Below, one piece after another: positions 25,176 to 37,558 of a stretch of DNA of 64,000 nucleotides. Both the position numbers and the translations under genes were made by a program. The notes under the pieces are model-generated. The model was given only the letters and a program-made list of their open reading frames with translations, was not told where the DNA came from and searched no databases. Origin of the DNA: Phascolomyces articulosus (taxonomy: Eukaryota > Mucoromycota > Mucoromycetes > Mucorales > Lichtheimiaceae); contig JAIXMP010000006.1 of NCBI GenBank assembly GCA_025677815.1, positions 1,054,001 to 1,118,000 on the forward strand, in the 5' to 3' direction. Numbering within the stretch: position 1 is the first letter of the stretch; each line of letters opens with the position of its first letter.

Positions 25176-26365
25176 AGTATTTCAATAGATGTATGAAAAT
25201 AATAAAATAGGATAAAATTAAGGTGAGAATGAGAGAAAAATTAAAAAAAAGATTCTCTTTTATACAAATAAAAATAATGTTCTGTAATACATCTCTCTTC
25301 CCCGTCCTTGGTAGAATTACGCAATGGGACAACCCCTTTTGGTGTGGGAACCTTTTCAATGTAGCGTAATCGGCATGTCTCAGCCCTGGATTTGTACTTA
25401 AAATATTAATAAAAAAAGATCCAGAATATACCAGACTTCTCTTGTGATCTTGATAAAACCAACATAGCGAAACCGGTTTCTAGTTATTACCGCGCAAAAA
25501 TGAACTATTATTAATTATTTCCATATATTATAAATACGTAATTTTGTATGGATCGAAAATTAATAATGTAAACAACGTTTATATCATAGTTATATTTATT
25601 TGTCAGCAACCGGTTGATATGACTCAAAAGAAAAAGTCAAGCAACCGTCTGTTAACCTTGGGTTGCTCATAATAACATAAGTAATTTTTACGAATCATTT
25701 CTATTCTGAGATATGCACTATAGGATTGGTTTACTAAAATAAATTTTGTAGCTACTAATCAGACATTGATCAAATGGCATGGACGTAAAAGGACTTCTTT
25801 ATACTTCTTGATTGAATTTTTAAACCAAAGTTTTATTAGCGACCTTTTTTCAGCTTTTTGTTAAAAGTACATTCCAATATAAGTATTACAATAGAGTAAT
25901 AATTATGTATTGCTCAAGTTATATTACTGCTATAACCATTAGAATACCTTTCTTGCTAAACAAAGGCGCTGATATTTTGATTAGAAAGATGAGGAACTGC
26001 TTTCTTTTTTTTAAGGTAACACATTAATAATGTAACCCTGAATAATAAAATGGACAACCATATGATATGTGTATATCTTCATTTAATATCACAGCTGCTT
26101 GCCTACATGGAAAAGTTATAGTCTACTACCTGTTGGATACCTGGAATCATTTGGCAACGATAACTAATTGCTGTTATGTAGATTATATTTTTATGCTGTT
26201 TTTATAACAATAATGGCTAGGTCTTTCTATCAAACAAATCATAGGCGGAATTTTTAATTCATTTTCGCGTAACTCAACTCCTGAAAAACCAACAAAAAAA
26301 CCTATCTTTTTAATTCTGAATAGCAACAAACGTAACAACAACAAAGAATAACATACACAAATATC
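25176..26365. other. Intergenic region, divergent SDR-B / Ase1
   Basis: 1.19 kb, AT-rich, holding both promoters. Small repeated words (AGCAACCG near 25606 and 25640) and an imperfect palindrome near 26015-26038 (GGTAACA...TGTAACC) are visible. No gene seen. Confidence 0.5.
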
Positions 26366-29249
26366 ATGTCCACCAAAAAATTAATTAACGAACTTGATAG
26401 GCGACTTCAAAAACTACAACTGATTCATGATGAAATTGGAACGGCAACCGATAAACAAGACGAACAACTTAAAAACCTTTTTAATTCAATGTTATACCTA
26501 GCTGATCAACACCATGATCAGGTCGTACACGAACGTGATTCCATTGAAACATCCATAAAAGCCGAATATCAACGCATCTCTGTATTAAAACGATTGATGG
26601 GTGAATATGTTGACGACAGTGTGACTTATAACAATTCTTTATTATCCACTTTGCAAGCTCTTAAAGTCGAACGAGAAATTGTTGAAAAAGTAATATATAT
26701 ATTATATTTCTTCTATTTTTATCAAAAAAGTAATAATGGATTGACATTGATTCAAAAAGCAGTTTTACTTATCAATGAAGAAAAATGTATCTTTATAATA
26801 CTATAGCATTATCAAAAACGCCTCACTGAAGTCATTGGTAAAAAAATAATATAAGGAGGAGTAGGATTTTTAGAAACCTTTCAAAAGTTAATATGAATTA
26901 TTTTGGATATATAGAACTTCAACAAGAAATCTATAGTTTTGTTGATTGTCTCGAGAGTTTCGTCAATACGGACCTTATTGTGCACGAGAATACTGATGTA
27001 TCTTTACCTGCCGTCACAGCATTGGAAGAAGAAATACGTCGATGTCAAAACGAACATGTAAAGGATGAATAGAAAATGCAATACGCTCTTTATTTCGGTT
27101 GCTACACGATCCAACTTTTTTCTAATTCTTTTTGAGTTTTTTTTTTAAAAAAAAATATAGCGTGCAAGAAAACAACGTGTCAATGAAAGTGGAAAGAGAA
27201 TGATCGATTTATGGCTTATGCTTGGATTATCACCTCAAAATGATCAAGATAGTGCCATGTATCAATTACATGATGATATTCCTGAAACCGAAAAGAATCC
27301 ACTCTATTCAGAATTGATAAAGGACAATGGTTTACAATATATTGCCCAACGAATAAATGAGGTAATAAAAAAACTAAAATGACATTCAAGAAATCTTCAA
27401 TTTATTTTTTCTAATACAATGGGATATTATGTTATGGTGGATGAAAAATTTATAGCTTGAGGAAGTTCGACAGGAGCGTGAGTTTCGAAAACAAGAAGTG
27501 ATACAACATTTAAATCATTTATGGGAAAGACTTAAAATGCCAACAGAAGATCGTGAACACTTTTTATCTGGGAATAATGGATTGAAAAAGGAAGATATTG
27601 AACAGGTAAAAATGTCATTGTACGTGTTTGTGTGTGTTAGAAACATCATTAGATTTGCTGATACCGTTTCTGGTTCCTATTCATGTAGTATGAGGTCGAG
27701 TTAGACAGATTGACCAAACTCAAAGCAGAGCGAATACAAGAATTTATTTATGACGCACGGCAAGATTTGAATAAATTATGGGATCAACTCTATTTCTCAG
27801 TAGAAGAACGTCAACAATTTGTACAAGCATTTACACGTATGTCATCATGAATGTTGCGAGAAGAAAGAAGGAAAAAATCAGATTTGGGGTTATTTTATGC
27901 AATCATCAAAAATATGTTTATATATCAGAGTTACTTAATGTTCATCTATCTGTTTATTAGCTGAATATAATGATACCACACTCGATCAACACGAAAATGA
28001 AATTGCTCGACTACGACAGTTGGTTGAAGATCGTAAGCCTATTCTTGAGAAAGTGGATGGTCATATGAAACTTTTGGAAGAAATCAGAGACTTTGAGGTA
28101 TATATATATATATATAACTATAGAGTACAAGTCAGTCGAAACATTTTTTATTTAAGCTGATATTCTAATATTTATATTACAGGAAACTACCAACGATCCC
28201 TCACGTTTGTTTGGTAAGGGTCGTCGTGATCCTGGAAGATTACTTCGTGAAGAGAAATTCCGCAAGAGAATATCTCGTGAGTTACCAAAGGTAAATACCC
28301 TCTTTTTGGTATATGTGAAATGTGTGTAGGGTTTTCCTCTAAATATGGTATGGTTTTCTTTTTTTTTTTTTAATATAGAGTAAAGATGAATTGGTTCGTG
28401 CACTACTTGAATTTGAGGTATTGAACGGAAGACCATTTTATGTTTATGGAAAACCTTATATCAAGGAAATCATGTCTTCGGATGAAAATGCGAATCCACG
28501 CAAGAAAAAGGTATGTATCATTTGAAAGAAAGAAAAAAATTAATATTCATAAAACTCCTCTTATCCAATATATCCAGATCAGCCCAAATATCAATAATAC
28601 AGCGGAAACAACCACTGGATCATCATCAGCATCAACATCAGCATTATCGTCGAGCCAGGATACGAAAGGAAAAGGCAAACAACGACGATTACGATATGAT
28701 ATGGATCACGAGGATGACATTTATTTCAATAAAGCAGCAACAAGTCCTGGTTTCAAATCACCCAGTTCACGATTTGCATTTCGTACACCCCAACCTGCAC
28801 GAACGCTGGACTTTAATTCCCGTTTAGCAGAACGTAGCAGACGATTACGTTCATTACAAGAAGATCCATCCGATGAGCCTAGTATCCTTCATCGTGTACG
28901 TGAAAACAATATTCGTAAACGACGAGCCAACGCATTAAGAAACAAAATGAATAAGAAATCACGTCATAGTCAGGGTAGTAGCAGCAATAGCAGTATGGGT
29001 GATGATCAAACATTGGAAAGCCTCTTTTCGGATTTAACACAGGATGAAAATACAGCACCATCAGAAGTTGATTCTGAAATTATTACTACATCATCTACTG
29101 CTGAACAAAAACGACCAAAGCAATCGTTATCCTCACCAACAACAGTCAAAGATAAAATCTTTATGTTCAGTGATGATGATAATTCACTCAATATTGATAT
29201 CTTTGATGATGGCCCCGAATTAAGTGAATTATCTGCAGAAGAATCATAA
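26366..29249 (+). CDS. ASE1: Ase1/PRC1/MAP65 antiparallel microtubule bundler
   Basis: Cross-links antiparallel microtubules of the spindle midzone and interphase arrays. The gene runs from MSTKKLINELDRRLQKLQ through about nine exons. The long N-terminal half is coiled-coil and spectrin-like, starting with the dimerisation rod (IHDEIG...LKRLMGEYV). The conserved MAP65 microtubule-binding core appears as NDPSRLFGKGRRDPGRLLREEKFRKRISRELPK-type sequence near 28200-28290, then ELVRALLEFEVLNGRPFYVYG. The C-terminal ~240 residues are disordered, Ser/Arg-rich and basic. They contain Ser/Thr-Pro sites (SPGFKSP, TPQPARTLDF) that in homologs are cyclin-dependent kinase targets. The acidic end is GPELSELSAEES. 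A LARLRQLVEDR-like leucine pattern (IARLRQLVEDRKPILEK) supports the rod. Confidence 0.9.
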
Positions 29250-29620
29250 ACAATAATTATCTCTCCCCCCCCAACTTTTCCTACCTTTATTACTTATCCT
29301 ATATTCCATAGCATCCATCGTTTTTTCCCTTACTTTCCAATGACCTTGTATATTTTTTTCCTTTGAATCATTCCGTATCACAATCATGACAAACAAGAAA
29401 TTCTTTAACTAATATATATATATATATATATAATCTTTATAAATAGTAATAATTGTAAAAAAAGAATACGAACATGCAATGTATATATGTGTGTTATATG
29501 TGTTTTTTGTATATAAAAAATATTAACTTTTTCTTTTTTTTGCCTCTACGATATGTAATGAGTGGCAATCTTCACGTTTTGTGTAAAGAGCATTAGGTTT
29601 TTTTTATATGGATCTAGAAA
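29250..29620. other. Convergent 3' intergenic region
   Basis: 371 bp between the Ase1 and cytochrome b5 3' ends. It is AT-rich, with an (AT)n run at about 29411-29432. No coding evidence. Confidence 0.55.
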
Positions 29621-30327
29621 TCAGGCGAAGAAACGGAAATACGCCCAGACAAGAATAAGGAGGACGGGAATAATGATACGCAAGGCACTATATTTTATAA
29701 ATCATAAAAAAAAGACAATTAGTTTCTCCCCTTTGATTATTATTATTCCATTTATCTTCCTTCACATGAAATCAATCACTTACTTTCCCTGGGGTGCCGA
29801 GCTGCCAGATACGGTATTGGTTGAACTTTGAGTAGCAACTGGTGCAGACTACCAATCATTATGGTGAGAGAAAAAAAAACGTATCACTTAGTTCCTTTCT
29901 TGTTCTCCATTCTAATCATATCGCCACTCTAAATAAAATCCATCCATTCCAATCACAAATAATAAGAAATATTTACAGCAGGATCCACGTCGCCAACGTA
30001 ATATTTTTCTAAAAGTTCGCGTGCATCTTCTGAATGACCAACATCATCAAAAGGACCAGTAGCATCCTTTGCTCCTTCGTCAATGAGGACTTCCTCACCT
30101 CCAGGATGCTAAACAATGAAAAAGAAAAAAAAGAAGACACCGTCTATGAATATCACTTTTCCAGAATATTTGTTATTATCATAATAGTAAAAGAAGAATA
30201 AGATAAACCGTACTTCATCAACAAAAGCGGTGATGTCATACACCTTGCCACTAATGATCATCCAAAGGTCCTTTCGTGTGTTGTGCTTGGCAACTTCTTC
30301 GTAAGAGAATAATTTAACGTCGGACAT
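29621..30327 (-). CDS. CYB5: Tail-anchored cytochrome b5
   Basis: ER electron carrier for desaturases, hydroxylases and sterol enzymes, reduced by cytochrome b5 reductase. Four exons, about 130 residues, start [16 protein letters not shown]. The heme ligands are in [17 protein letters not shown] (His at the start of exon 2) and [13 protein letters not shown] Ser/Thr linker follows. The last exon encodes a hydrophobic tail [18 protein letters not shown], a C-terminal tail anchor. Domain order, both His ligands and tail are complete. The stop TGA is at 29621-29623. A candidate reductase lies in the same window at 45929-46953. Confidence 0.93.
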
Positions 30328-30429
30328 GATGAACAGCAAATATATAAAAAGTTAAAAAGATGAGGAAAGAGAAGGAAAAGGGAGGGTTGTTAATACTTCA
30401 GATAAAGCTGTAACCTTGGCGGAAAAAGA

Positions 30430-30690
30430 AAATCAACGCGTTGAACATCATATTGCACTTAACTATCGTGGCTTGTAATATATCATCCCGTACAACAAAC
30501 AAGGTTGTACCACAACTTTTTCCAGGAACCATTTTACGGATACATTGACAGACGACTGGCCACATAGTATTAAATTCATCATGAGTATCCTGCTTACCCT
30601 TAGTACGATTTGTCTTTTCGCTGGATAGGTTATGGATTTTAATAGAAAATGAGATGAAACAGACAAGATAGGTTCAAAGAGCGGCATTAT
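30430..30690 (-). other. Uncharacterised open frame, possible exon or relic
   Basis: Two minus-strand frames overlap here. One begins MPLFEPILSV; the other reads EKTNRTKGKQDTHDEFNTMW and then GTTLFVVRDDILQ before a stop near 30410. Their residue composition looks more like coding than the surrounding AT-rich DNA, and a GTAAGC donor-like site lies between them. I recognise no family and cannot settle a start. It could be a gene fragment or an unannotated small gene upstream of cytochrome b5. Confidence 0.25.
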
Positions 30691-31097
30691 TTTGTAAACA
30701 TAATCATTAATATTTCATATGTATCTTTGACATTAATAACGTCGTTCAACGATGTGAATATGGACCATATACTTCTTTAACATAAAAGCATTATCTTGCT
30801 TTAATGCACATATCCTTTTCTTTCTTATCAAAGATAGTGTATATATGGTTTTATTTTGATGTTTGTTAAAATATATAGTATATATAAACATCAAAATGCG
30901 ATGACATTGATTTCTGTATCTATATCTTACTGATGCCAACCATCACAATATATGCAATATTATCATCGAGAAATAACTTGCATTTGCATATCATTCACTA
31001 AAAAAAATAATTTCAACACCTAATTTTTTTTTTTTTTGTAAAGCCGCCAGTATGCACTGACATTTTTTTTTCTCTCTATCCTCTCCTTCATACACAA

Positions 31098-32015
31098 ATG
31101 GAAACCACAGCAGTTACTCCCGGACAACGATTAGGATATGCAGAAGATTATACTGCAGGTGATGGCACCTATGAACGCGATGGCATTTTATATGCTAGCG
31201 TAGTCGGTTTACGATCTGTTGATTCAAATATGGATGGCGAGGTTAGCATAAATCAATTCATAACGCCCAACTCATACAGGTGATAGATCGATCCAGTCAG
31301 ACCACTCGATTAACATTATTCATGTAGTTACCTACAATGACAGTTGTACGAGAAAAAGAACAATCAGCAGTACCAGAAGTAGGAAGTGTGGTATGTATTT
31401 TCTTATTTCTAAATTGAGAGAGAGATGGATCCATTGACCATGGCTGTCCATGAAAAAATAAAGATCATTGCTAAGGTTTGTTTTTTTTTTACAGATTACG
31501 GGTAAAGTAATACGTGTTGCACCTCATAGCGCTCTTATTGCTATTATGGTTGTTGGTGATACACCTTGTAGAGAAGATTTTTCTGGTTCTATTAGGTAAA
31601 GAAACAAAATGAAATTGTATAACGCGTTCAAGGATGAAAAGGGATGACTTGATTGATTGATTTTCAATATGTATCATATAGAACACAAGATGTTCGTGCA
31701 GTAGAAAAAGATAAAGTTAAAATCATTAATTCATTCCGACCCGGTGATATTGTTCGCGCTGAAGTGATTTCACTCGGTGATGCTCGATCGTATTATTTAT
31801 CTACTGCTAAAAACGAATTCGGTGTCATATTTGCAACGAGTGTAGCAGGTAAATAATGAATTGAAAACCGAATTGTATTGGGAGATAGATACTAATAAAT
31901 GGGGTGTCTATGGGATGTTTATACAGGTGCAACAATGATACCCATTTCGTGGCAAGAAATGCAATGTCCCAAGACAAAAACAATTGAATATCGAAAATGT
32001 GCAAAACCGTTTTAA
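31098..32015 (+). CDS. CSL4: Exosome complex component Csl4
   Basis: S1/zinc-ribbon cap subunit of the RNA exosome, acting in RNA processing and decay in nucleus and cytoplasm. The start METTAVTPGQRLG begins the N-terminal beta domain (YTAGDGTYERDGILYASVVG). An S1 domain follows: EVGSVITGKVIRVAPHSA, then VKIINSFRPGDIVRAEVISLGDARSYYLSTAKNEFGV. The C-terminal Zn-ribbon-like region is PISWQEMQCPKTKTIEYRK-type and retains one CP motif plus a later Cys, so the ribbon is partial, as in several Csl4 orthologs. Five short exons join in frame. The end is TAA at 32013-32015. Confidence 0.92.
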
Positions 32016-32376
32016 TTGAAACAAGTTCCAACATCCCATTATTAATTAATAATATACACTGCATCTCATTTTTTCCCTTGTAAATAAAAAAAAGAAGTAA
32101 ATAATGGATTTATATTCTTGAAATACAACATTTTTGGTGGCGTTTTTTCTATTTTTTTTTCAATGTGGTACAGTTTCATCTCATTCCCAAAGGGCGATAA
32201 AATGATAAGAAGAATGGAAACGTAATAAACATAAATAAATATATAAACATAAACTAATCCTCGTTTGTAATATTTATACATATTTATGTTTTTGGAAGAC
32301 GAAAGAAAATGATTAAAAAAGATGAGTGGGAAAAAAAAGAGGATCAAATTATAAGAAGAGTTTCCATGTTAACTCT

Positions 32377-33317
32377 TCAATGACAAGCTGTCGAAAATTT
32401 TGCTAATAGGTATGTTACTACTTTTTCGTTACTAGCATCAAAACCAAAAAGTCGTGCATTGCATAGAGAATTTATATCACCACTTGGTAACCATAGGCCA
32501 TTGCTTCGTCGTACCATAGTGGGTAAACTGTGTAAAAGATGGGAGTTGACAAGAGTAACAGTCGGGTCTACCCATAACACAATATGATCATCACTATTGT
32601 TGTTGTTGTTGTCTAATAATGAACTGTTATTATAGTGATGCACTGATGGAAATAGTGTCGTGGCGATTGCTTTGATAGTTAATGATAATAGTAAAAATTC
32701 ATGCTGTCTTCCTTTTATAACACCACCATCACTTTCCTTGTCTCTATCAACCAAAATGTCATAAAAAGCATCGTCCACAATGTGTTTTACGGTAATGGGT
32801 GAAATATTATCATTTGAAATTTGATTGCTGTTGTCGAATAATAGTGGTGGCATAGATGAACGATGGTTATTGGATGAAATACTCGCATATAAAATGATTA
32901 CAGCTGGAAATGCTGTTGTTGTTGGTGATGCTCGTTGATTGAAATTCGAACGTAAACCTTCTATCCATCGCGTAAAACATAAAATATGATCCATGTCTTT
33001 TTCATTATTATTCAAGTAAGCAGTACTAACAATAGTATAAGGTGGTTTTTTCATGGTGTTGATATGTTCACTGTCTTTGTTGGTAATATTTACTATGCAT
33101 CATTTATAGAGCTATAACCGTTATATTAAATCCTTTTAATTTATAACAAACACGTATACTATTTTCTTTTCTTACCAGAAGCATCTCGATAAACCGACGT
33201 GTTTGTCGTGACATAAATAAGAAAACAAGCAGTAAATGCCATGATAATTTGGATTGCTAAAATTTGACGCAAGAGACTACCTGGTGAGCTTATATGATAA
33301 CTAGCACCCATAGGCAT
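32377..33317 (-). CDS. Type II membrane protein, possibly a Golgi glycosyltransferase-like protein
   Basis: Two exons, about 290 residues. The start MPMGASYHISSPGS at 33317 is followed by one hydrophobic helix (ILAIQIIMAFTACFLIYV) and a lumenal Asn/Ser-rich domain, a type II topology typical of Golgi enzymes. In the lumenal part, FLLLSLTIKAIATTLFP is followed by HIVLWVDPTVTLVNSHLLHSL. This loosely recalls the VLWxDxD region of Mnn9/Anp1-type (GT62) mannosyltransferases, but the DxD acids are not conserved. Long Asn and Ser runs break the domain. Function is not established. The gene shares a 216-bp divergent promoter with the lectin-fold gene. Confidence 0.6.
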
Positions 33318-33533
33318 TGTTGTATATATTTTAGTTTATTTGATGGATAGTATTTTGACTGTTACTTGTGAAAAGAAAAAGAAAAAGAAAAGTAGTTATG
33401 GCCAGTGAGAAAAAAAAACTACTGCATAATTTATAAGCGGGCTTTTAACTACAACAATAAAAACGTTTACATTTTGATGCTGTTTTATTTTTACTTTCTT
33501 TTTCAAATTAACTACATAATAAAATAGATAAAA
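33318..33533. promoter_or_regulatory. Divergent promoter, type II protein / trefoil-lectin gene
   Basis: 216 bp between start codons, containing alternating purine (GAAAAAGAAAAAG at about 33370) and T-rich stretches. No defined motif recognised. Confidence 0.45.
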
Positions 33534-35447
33534 ATGACTTTTTCTGAAGACTTTCCTAACGGTTTCTTTTTTTTACGAACAAAAGGATCCACTATGGCAA
33601 TCGATGTTAATGGTGGTGATATGACGGTAATAATAGTGCGAATATTCATCTTGTTTTTTAAACATATTCTTTTATTATAATAATATTAAGAAACTTATAT
33701 ATCCTATTTATCCATCATTCGTATATTTACATATAATAGAATGATGCAAGTATTATTATATGGACTCAGGTACATTATTTCTTTTATTTTTTTTCGAGAA
33801 TACTTTAAGCATTAACAAGAAGAATTGACAGAAGAGATGAATAAACATCATAATATATAACATAGAAAATGACGGACAGCATTAATCAGGTACGTGGCCT
33901 ATTATTACATTGGGTCATCCTCACCAATCCTTATACATCATAAGAAACGCAACTGACTTTTTCCTATGCATGTGGCATATACATCCCGGCTATGTATATT
34001 GTTTTGCCTTTCAAAACAAAAACAAAAACAAAAAACATATTTGAATAGTTATGGATGCATGAAGATGGGTTTTTGATTAATAAAAAATCTGGACTTGGTA
34101 TGTATTCTTCTTATTTATAAATAAAAATAGATATGCACATAGGAATGAATTCAAAACTAGTTTTTGTTGTATTATAACTGAATATACATTTATATATTAT
34201 TATTTTCATTATAGTCATGGATGTGAAAGGAGGTATGTAATAAGTTACTTTGTTTAAAAAATCAACTTTATATTTTTATTGCCTATCATATTTTCTAAGC
34301 ATCTATTTATCCACTGCCAACGTGCCAACGCATATTCGATATATTCAGGGGACTTAAAAAAGGATAAGTCGCTTATACAGTATGCTCGTAAAGCTGGATT
34401 AGCTGTAAATCAGCGATGGTCATATAAGGACGGTTATATTTTTCCGCAAGCTGCTCCGCATTTAGTTATGGATATTCGGGTATGATTTTTTTTGGGGGTG
34501 GGATGAGGAAGAAGAAGAAGAGGAGAACGAGAACTGACCAGAATTAATAATAGAAAGTGGATACTATTTGATCAATTATAATTAAAGTATTCACCATTAT
34601 ATATATATATATATATATATCATCCTATACTAGGGTGGTAGTGACTATAAGGAAGCGAGTAATATTTATATAACCAACAGAGATCCAAGAAGTCCATCAC
34701 AACAATGGTTAATTCAACCTTTCGATAATGAACGATCAAAACAAGATTTAAGCTTGTTGCGACCTCCTGCTCGTAAGATTTTTTATTATTATTATTTAAA
34801 GTTTCTAATTGACATTCTATATAAATAAGATATTCTTGTTGCAAATAATAAACAAAAAAAATCAGATGAACGTCATTTTGAATTTCCTAGGCCGGAGCAA
34901 CTTTATGATTATTATAGAGTTGTATACCTTGAACAACAGAAACAGAAAGCAGATTTAACTCCAGAAGAATTGGCAGGAGCTGCTGCTTTCAAGGTAAATG
35001 ATTATTCTATATTGATGAAGAGAATGTGTATCATTGATATGTAAACATTCTTAATAATATTATATAGGGCATCAAAATGTTTATTATGGATCAAAAACGG
35101 AAGAAAGAGCCGATTCACGTTTCACATGCACGCGATACATTACAACTTCTTGTTACCCAAGAGGTAAATTTATATTTCTCAACATGTGGGGGCGCAGGGG
35201 GGGAGGGAGGAGAAGAGTTATAAATCAATGAGCAAAGTGAAAAAAAGGCAGGTTGAAATAAAAATGATATAAACGGCTAAATGGCAAAAAAAAATAGGCC
35301 AAACGGTTATTGGCTGAGAAGAAAGCCATGACAACATCAACCACAACGATAATACCCGAGTGGTCATCATTGAATACACCACTGTTCATACGGATGGCTG
35401 AACAGTCAGCTGCTAGTTATTTTTCAAGAGAGTATGAAATGTCCTAA
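33534..35447 (+). CDS. Beta-trefoil (ricin-B-type lectin fold) protein with microexons
   Basis: A cytosolic-looking protein without signal peptide, start MTFSEDFPNGFFFLRTKG at 33534. Ten exons, several tiny: 30 nt (33740-33769), 24 nt (33866-33889), 49 nt (34049-34097) and 18 nt (34215-34232). The spliced product has three similar beta-trefoil units: FFFLRTKGSTMAIDVNGGD, then DGFLINKKSGLVMDVKGGD, then DGYIFPQAAPHLVMDIRGGS. QxW motifs appear as NQRWSY and SQQWLIQPF. After the trefoil comes a charged helical region (YRVVYLEQQKQKADLTPEELAGAAAF, cut here by an intron) and an Ala/Thr/Ser C-terminus ending YEMS. Only the sugar-binding fold is present; there is no toxin A-chain. Carbohydrate binding is inferred from fold only. 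Confidence 0.8.
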
Positions 35448-35979
35448 TAATAAATGTTTTTTTTTTTTTTATTTTTTTTTTATTTTTTTTTATTTTGAAT
35501 AATTTTACTTCATCCATCAATTTGGTTTTTGGTCGATCATTACTAGTTATCCAAATATGGACAAGATCCTTCATCCCTTTGTTGATTACGCCCCCAGCAA
35601 ACTTTGATCTAGTACGTAGTTTAAATACCAAGCGAAACAGTCAGAAGGGAAAATGTTTTACGTTAGATTGATAGTCATGTTATCTTTTGTTATCTTATGT
35701 TTTAAAGAAGAAAACATCAGACTATTTCAATTATATGTGTATATATCATATTGTACGTGGTCTGTATAATAAAATTATTTGGTGTCAAGATAGAATTGCA
35801 TTTGTATATTTACAGTGTCATAATGCAAACTTATAAGATAAAAATCATGTTTAATTCAATAAGCCAGTATGATATATAATTATAATACTATTTGTTACGT
35901 TGTATTGGATAAAAATAAAAAGACGGATAAGGAGGGGATATTAGTCCTATCGGATATATATATTTACAAAAGCATCTTC
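35448..35979. other. Convergent 3' intergenic region
   Basis: 532 bp between two convergent genes. It opens with a T-rich tract (about 35457-35495: T12, T9, T8 blocks separated by single A). No coding evidence beyond chance frames. Confidence 0.5.
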
Positions 35980-36919
35980 TTAATGTGCTTCATTTGCAGC
36001 CTTTCGTAATTCCCGTTCCCATTCTTCCATATCTTCAAAATTTTCCTCTGTCTTTTTCGTTTCCGTTTTAGTGGATGGTGTTTCTTGTGATTTTGCTGTT
36101 GATGGTTCATTTATCTTTTTACTAGATGATTTTGGTTCAACTTTCTTGTTTGCATTTTCATCTAGAGAATATGTATTATATTTATTTATGTAAATATTCC
36201 TCTTCTATTAAATCACAGTTCACAATTATATTGTTTATAACAAACCTTTTTTATCATCGGTTTCTTCGCCATCGCTTGGATAATCAAAAAGTACATCATT
36301 CTTCTCCTCCTATAGTAAATAATTAATAAAGTTTTGAACCGATATTTAATTGCTCCAATCTACCTCCATTGTAATCCTCCATACCTCGTCTGATTCGTGT
36401 TGCATTGGGTCGATATCTGTTGAACTTAACACAGCTTGCTTTTCTAATGTAACGCGGTAAAAGTAATTTCTCCAAAAGATAGGCTCTTGTACTCTAAAAA
36501 AATAGCCTTTATAAGACAAGATGCTTATATTTTTATTCATCCATTTTTTTAAAAAAAGAAAACTTACTGTTGAGGTACAAGTAAGAACCGCATCTTGGCT
36601 AACTCTTGATCATATTGTAAAGCAGCTTTTGCTGTTTGACCATAAGCTTTTAAATCAAATTGAAAACTTGTATCTTCAGGTGGTGAGAATAAAAAATTAC
36701 GTTGATCCTACATGGAATATTTTGTTTTTAGCTTTGTGTTTCTTAATGCAGCAAAGGAAAAAAAGGGGAGGAGTTTATTACCTTGGATAATGCAAGAATA
36801 CGTTGCTTCATTTCTTTTTCATAAGGTCCATATCCTTGCCATGGTGCAACCAATTCTAAAAAAAAAATCAAAAGCTTTGTTAATTAAATATCTTTATTTA
36901 AATAAATATGGTTTTTTCA

Positions 36920-36955
<36 letters not shown>

Positions 36956-37396
36956 TGCGCCTCGTTCATTTGTCTTTGTTGTCACGTTGCTATCCGTATT
37001 ATCTTTGATAAAGTTTTTTCGTTCAGCTTCAAACGATCCTGGAAGATTAGCGATATTTTGTGGTAATTCTCGTGCTTTGGCTTGAATGGTTTGAGAAAAA
37101 TCATTGAATCGTTTAAAAGTGCCTGGAAATCCTTGTTCTGTTTCTTTTTGGAAAGATGATGTCCAGGAAGAAAATGTTGAACTAACACTACCAAACAATG
37201 AACTTGTCATTGTTGCTGGAGTAGGTGGTGTTTTTGGTGGTTGTGGATCTTCTTTTTTCGTAACAGCATCGCTGTTATTACTGTTGTTGGTAAGAGCGAC
37301 AGGTTCTATTTATCAAGCAATTCAACAACACTTTATTCAACCATGTTATGAATATTAAAATGATTTTTTTTATACTCATTTACCTTCTGTTGACAT
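35980..37396 (-). CDS. BSD-domain protein (BSDC1/SYAP-like)
   Basis: About seven exons, start MSTE at 37396, with a Pro/Thr-rich leader then SSLFGSVSSTFSSWTSSFQ, an amphipathic segment usual before BSD domains in BSDC1/SYAP1-type proteins. The BSD domain lies across two exons: FLFSPPEDTSFQFDLKAY, ALQYDQELAKMRFLLVPQ, then VQEPIFWRNYFYRVTLEKQAV, with the diagnostic FWxxYF near its end. The C-terminus is acidic, then Lys/Ser/Thr-rich, and finishes DMEEWERELRKAANEAH. Roles in the family are poorly known (membrane-associated signalling). One intron starts with GTAA followed directly by 28 adenines (plus-strand T28 at 36925-36952). Confidence 0.85.
36925..36952. repeat. T28 homopolymer (A28 at an intron 5' end)
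   Basis: 28 consecutive T on the plus strand. On the minus (sense) strand of the BSD gene they are 28 A immediately after the donor GTAA. A possible hot spot for length variation. Confidence 0.85.
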
Positions 37397-37558
37397 TGGA
37401 AAAGGAAGATAAACTTTGTAAAGTTAATAAAATTATTATATTGCAGAAAAGAAAATGAAGAAAAAAAAGTTTAAATACGCCCTGAGTTTTTTGCCTCTTT
37501 GTACCTCTCCTATAATTGTTTGACATGAACTACAACACTTCCTCTATATAATAAGTGT

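Noticed and set aside
33534..35447. Reading the trefoil gene as a ricin-like toxin
   Set aside because: Only the sugar-binding trefoil fold is present; there is no N-glycosidase A-chain and no signal peptide.
36712..37008. 98-codon plus-strand frame with poly-Phe
   Set aside because: Antisense to the BSD gene and passes through its T28 intron tract.
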